Part shown: piece by piece, positions 61,640 through 64,000 of the stretch | How the letters are laid out: every line of letters begins with the position of its first letter | How positions within the stretch are numbered: position 1 is the stretch's first letter | DNA from: Phytophthora sp. 'mugwort' | Lineage: Eukaryota > Oomycota > Peronosporomycetes > Peronosporales > Peronosporaceae | Assembly (NCBI GenBank): GCA_033558025.1 | Contig: JAUCEF010000005.1 | Coordinates: forward strand, 6,324,001-6,388,000 | Direction of reading: 5' to 3' | Length of the DNA: 64,000 bases | Position numbers and translations under genes: made by a program | Notes under the pieces: model-generated | What the model saw: the letters and a program-made list of their open reading frames with translations, nothing else | The model's database searches: none | What the model was told of the DNA's origin: nothing

Positions 61640-64000
61640 GACAAAAAATACACGTTTCGGTATGACACGATCGATAATCTCAGACGAACCCGCGAAGAAA
61701 ATCCTGGCGCGGATGACGAGGTGAGCGAGGCGCAGGAGTGTGTGGACGAAGCCACAAGTAGTGTGGTTGAGCTGGTCAGTCCTCGCGGGAGAGAGAGAGA
61801 GAGGGGCAGACTGTTTATTTTGTCTTTATCAACATCTGCTGTCTGGTGGGCCCTGAGTCTGGTCAACAACGCCGGTGCCGGTTTCCGGTCCGGTGGTTGT
61901 AGGGAACATGTCCCTTTCGGTGACATCTCTTCCAATTTTCGCTCCAGTGCGCGTTGGCACAATAGGAGCCGTGTTCCTTGTATGCTTCGCTCCGGCTGTC
62001 TGCGCTAGCGCCTTGAGTTGCCTCATTTACAGGTCCAGAAGTCCTTTGTGCTGCTTTCAATCGTGATCTCCTCTTGTTGGAAAATCCCTCGGTTCCGTTG
62101 GGTCCACAACCTCGCGACACAGGCGCTGCTTAAATACGCCACATCCGTTCCCACGCCTTGGCGTATTCTACTTAATCATCAGGGTATTCCTTCCGCAGTT
62201 GTTCCGTGATGCCGCTTCATAGCCCTGGCGCTTTCCTGCTCGTACAATTCCTGAAGGATCCTTGGATCCGTTCCGGTTGCCAGTTTTCTCCTGTCCAGTG
62301 ACTGATTAAATTTGTCCAGCAGGCTTCGGTGCAGGGGCACTCCCAAAAATGTGCTCCATCGTTTCCTTCTGCCCTCGACATCCTTTGAGTTTTCTGCAGC
62401 TGTTGTCCTGGATCCGCCCCTCGTGGAATAAGTTGAGCTGCTCCACTGCCACGCGATAAGCGACCCACATTTGATATTCGGTGAGCTCGTTCTTGTGGGC
62501 CCATATGTCCTTTGGGGTTTGCTATAGCGCCGCTTCCTGCCATTTGCTGTCTTCAGCGGCCTGTTGCAGCCTCTGTACCATTCTCCCCAGTTCATGTCTT
62601 TTTTGTCGGTACCGTCGGAATGCTTGCTTCTTGATCGCCATGGCCACGTGTTTGTTCGCGATCGTTTCTCGAACTGTCCATGGGAACGCATGCAGTTTCA
62701 AATGCAGTAGAATACTATACTCCCTTCTTGCTCGTTACGCTGTAGCTTGTGGTCATCGGGTGCTGTTGATTCCTCGTGTCCCGGTATCTTCTTCACCCTT
62801 CAATGTATCCCGTCCGGTTGTTGAACCAGGTCAATCGTTTTCTCCTTTGTGCCCAGACGTATCCGTCGAAGTTTCTCTGATGCATCCCGTTTCCTTTGCC
62901 ACCCAATTGTATGTTTGGTGCAGCTGGTCGTGTGCCGCATCCGCACCTCTGTTCCCACTTGTAGTCCGGTTCCGATCTCTATCCGCGGCGCTCCGCTGAG
63001 TATCCCCACCGCTGTAGCTCGGGTTGGCGGTGCGGCTTCTCCCCTTGTTCGTTATAGTCATCGTGTATGTTCTCACCCCTGTGCGCTGTATGCTCAAATC
63101 TGCTATTGTGCGGACGTGAATCCTGGCATATTTTTGCTGCTAAGCATCTTGCCGTCTTGTTCTAGGACATCCGGGTTGTCGTTCCAGAAATACGTGGCCC
63201 AAAGGCAATCTCCTCCTGCGTCCACTCCTTTGTAGTATGTGGTAGTGGCTGTTGAAGCTCCACTAGCCATTCCTCCTCTCTTGACCAGCTGATTGCCTCT
63301 CTCTGACTAACTCCTCCAGTTCCTGTTGATGCGCCCGCCTCCGCTCTGCGTCCTCTTCCACCGTGGGTTTCAGCCATGCCCCCATCAGATCCAGTACCGT
63401 GTTGTCGGGCCCCCGCCGGTTCGCGCCCATTGTCACCCTGGGTGTGGCCGCGGTGATACGCCTTCTGCGACTTCGTTCCTCGGAAAGCCCACATAGTAGA
63501 CGTCCTTCCGCTGCACTAACTACTGGATCGTGTGCTTTGCCCTCTTCGTTTTACACGCAAGTTCAATCGATGCCAAGCCGACGCCTCCCGCCTCCATCGG
63601 CGTGAATAAGAGGCCTAGGTTAATCTTGTGGCGACTGCTCTCACTACTCGTCGAGTGTCTCCACAGAAATTGTTTTGCAGATTCCGGATCTGCTGTTCTG
63701 CCCACGATGGCATCTCAAATACCGCTGCCGTGAATAGCACGGAGGGCAGCAGGATGATGTTCGAGTAGCGTGGCCTTATTGTCTATACTTGTCGACAGCT
63801 GAGACGCTGTAGCAAGCCTATGTTGTATTTTCCTAATCCTTGCGGCCCAATTCACGTCCGTTAGTGCTCCTGTTCCAACCTCGTACCCCAGATATCGCAC
63901 CGTTTCTCCGTGAGGGAGAACAGGTATGCCGTAAAGGTTGTCATGTCAATCGCCGTATTCAAGAATATGTCCTTGTTTTTGGTGGGTTGTACCTGAAGTC
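61640..64000 (-). mobile_element. Non-LTR retrotransposon (LINE), degenerate, continuing past the right edge
   Basis: Minus strand. At 63900-63715 VRYLGYEVGTGALTDVNW-like text with RIRKIQHRLATASQLST, and at 63705-63520 KQFLWRHSTSSESSRHKIN, FTPMEAGGVGLASIELACKT and KRAKHTIQ, are the C-terminal part of a LINE reverse transcriptase (post-RT thumb region). At about 62400-62200 frames show ETMEHIFWECPCTE-like text, the Cys/His knuckle near the end of many LINE ORF2 proteins. Frames between are broken. The 3' end is probably near 61640, where the minus strand becomes T-rich. The RT core and ORF1 would lie beyond 64000. L1-like clade is likely. Confidence 0.75.

Noticed and set aside
61615..61962. 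115-codon minus-strand ORF at the LINE 3' end
   Set aside because: Low-complexity Leu/Ser stretch in the expected 3' untranslated part of the LINE.
62179..62691. 170-codon minus-strand frame as a host gene
   Set aside because: It lies in the LINE and the neighbouring frame carries the LINE Cys/His knuckle; out-of-frame shadow.

Overview
This is a nuclear segment of an oomycete genome, most likely Phytophthora or a close relative. The evidence is compact intron-poor genes with very short GT-AG introns (about 60-120 bp, donors usually GTACG or GTAAG), a match to the oomycete initiator plus FPR core promoter, plant-type PDR transporters, and mobile elements I recognise from Phytophthora genomes. 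No sequence search was run; product names rest on motifs and family knowledge.

Layout. 1-6.7 kb: an intact old yellow enzyme gene, a near-complete hAT element inserted directly behind its stop codon, a broken second old yellow enzyme copy split by a 406 bp MITE, and a second hAT element. 7.5-12.7 kb: a decayed Copia retrotransposon on the minus strand. 13-16.4 kb: an ankyrin/methyltransferase/MYND gene and a DHHC palmitoyltransferase gene. 16.5-18.2 kb: Copia and PIF/Harbinger fragments. 18.2-31 kb: two uncertain minus-strand ORFs, a very large membrane protein with a probable cytosolic RasGAP domain, an otubain, a phosphatidylinositol synthase divergent from a multi-pass membrane protein, and a MIP channel gene. 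31-42 kb: a PDR-type ABC transporter, a head-to-head pair of practically identical MIP genes in 1.1 kb inverted arms around a hAT relic, and ELP3. 42-55 kb: gene-poor and mobile-element rich, with transposase relics, a long foldback, a tRNA-like SINE head, a relic of a polinton-like virus (penton-like, pX-like, adenain-like protease and double jelly-roll capsid genes) and a TA-flanked MITE. 55.4-61 kb: a GH16/SKN1-type beta-glucan protein, proteasome subunit RPN6 and a LETM1-like mitochondrial protein. 61.6-64 kb: the 3' part of a LINE running off the right edge.

The standing genes cover separate housekeeping and membrane functions (lipid synthesis, palmitoylation, ubiquitin/proteasome, tRNA modification, transport, cell wall). 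I see no operon-like cooperation; the tightest arrangement is divergent or tail-to-tail packing. The most interesting items are the transmembrane RasGAP-like receptor, the polinton-like virus relic with a datable solo LTR inside its capsid gene, the MYND finger inside a methyltransferase, the homogenised inverted MIP pair, and several elements whose target-site duplications can be read exactly.
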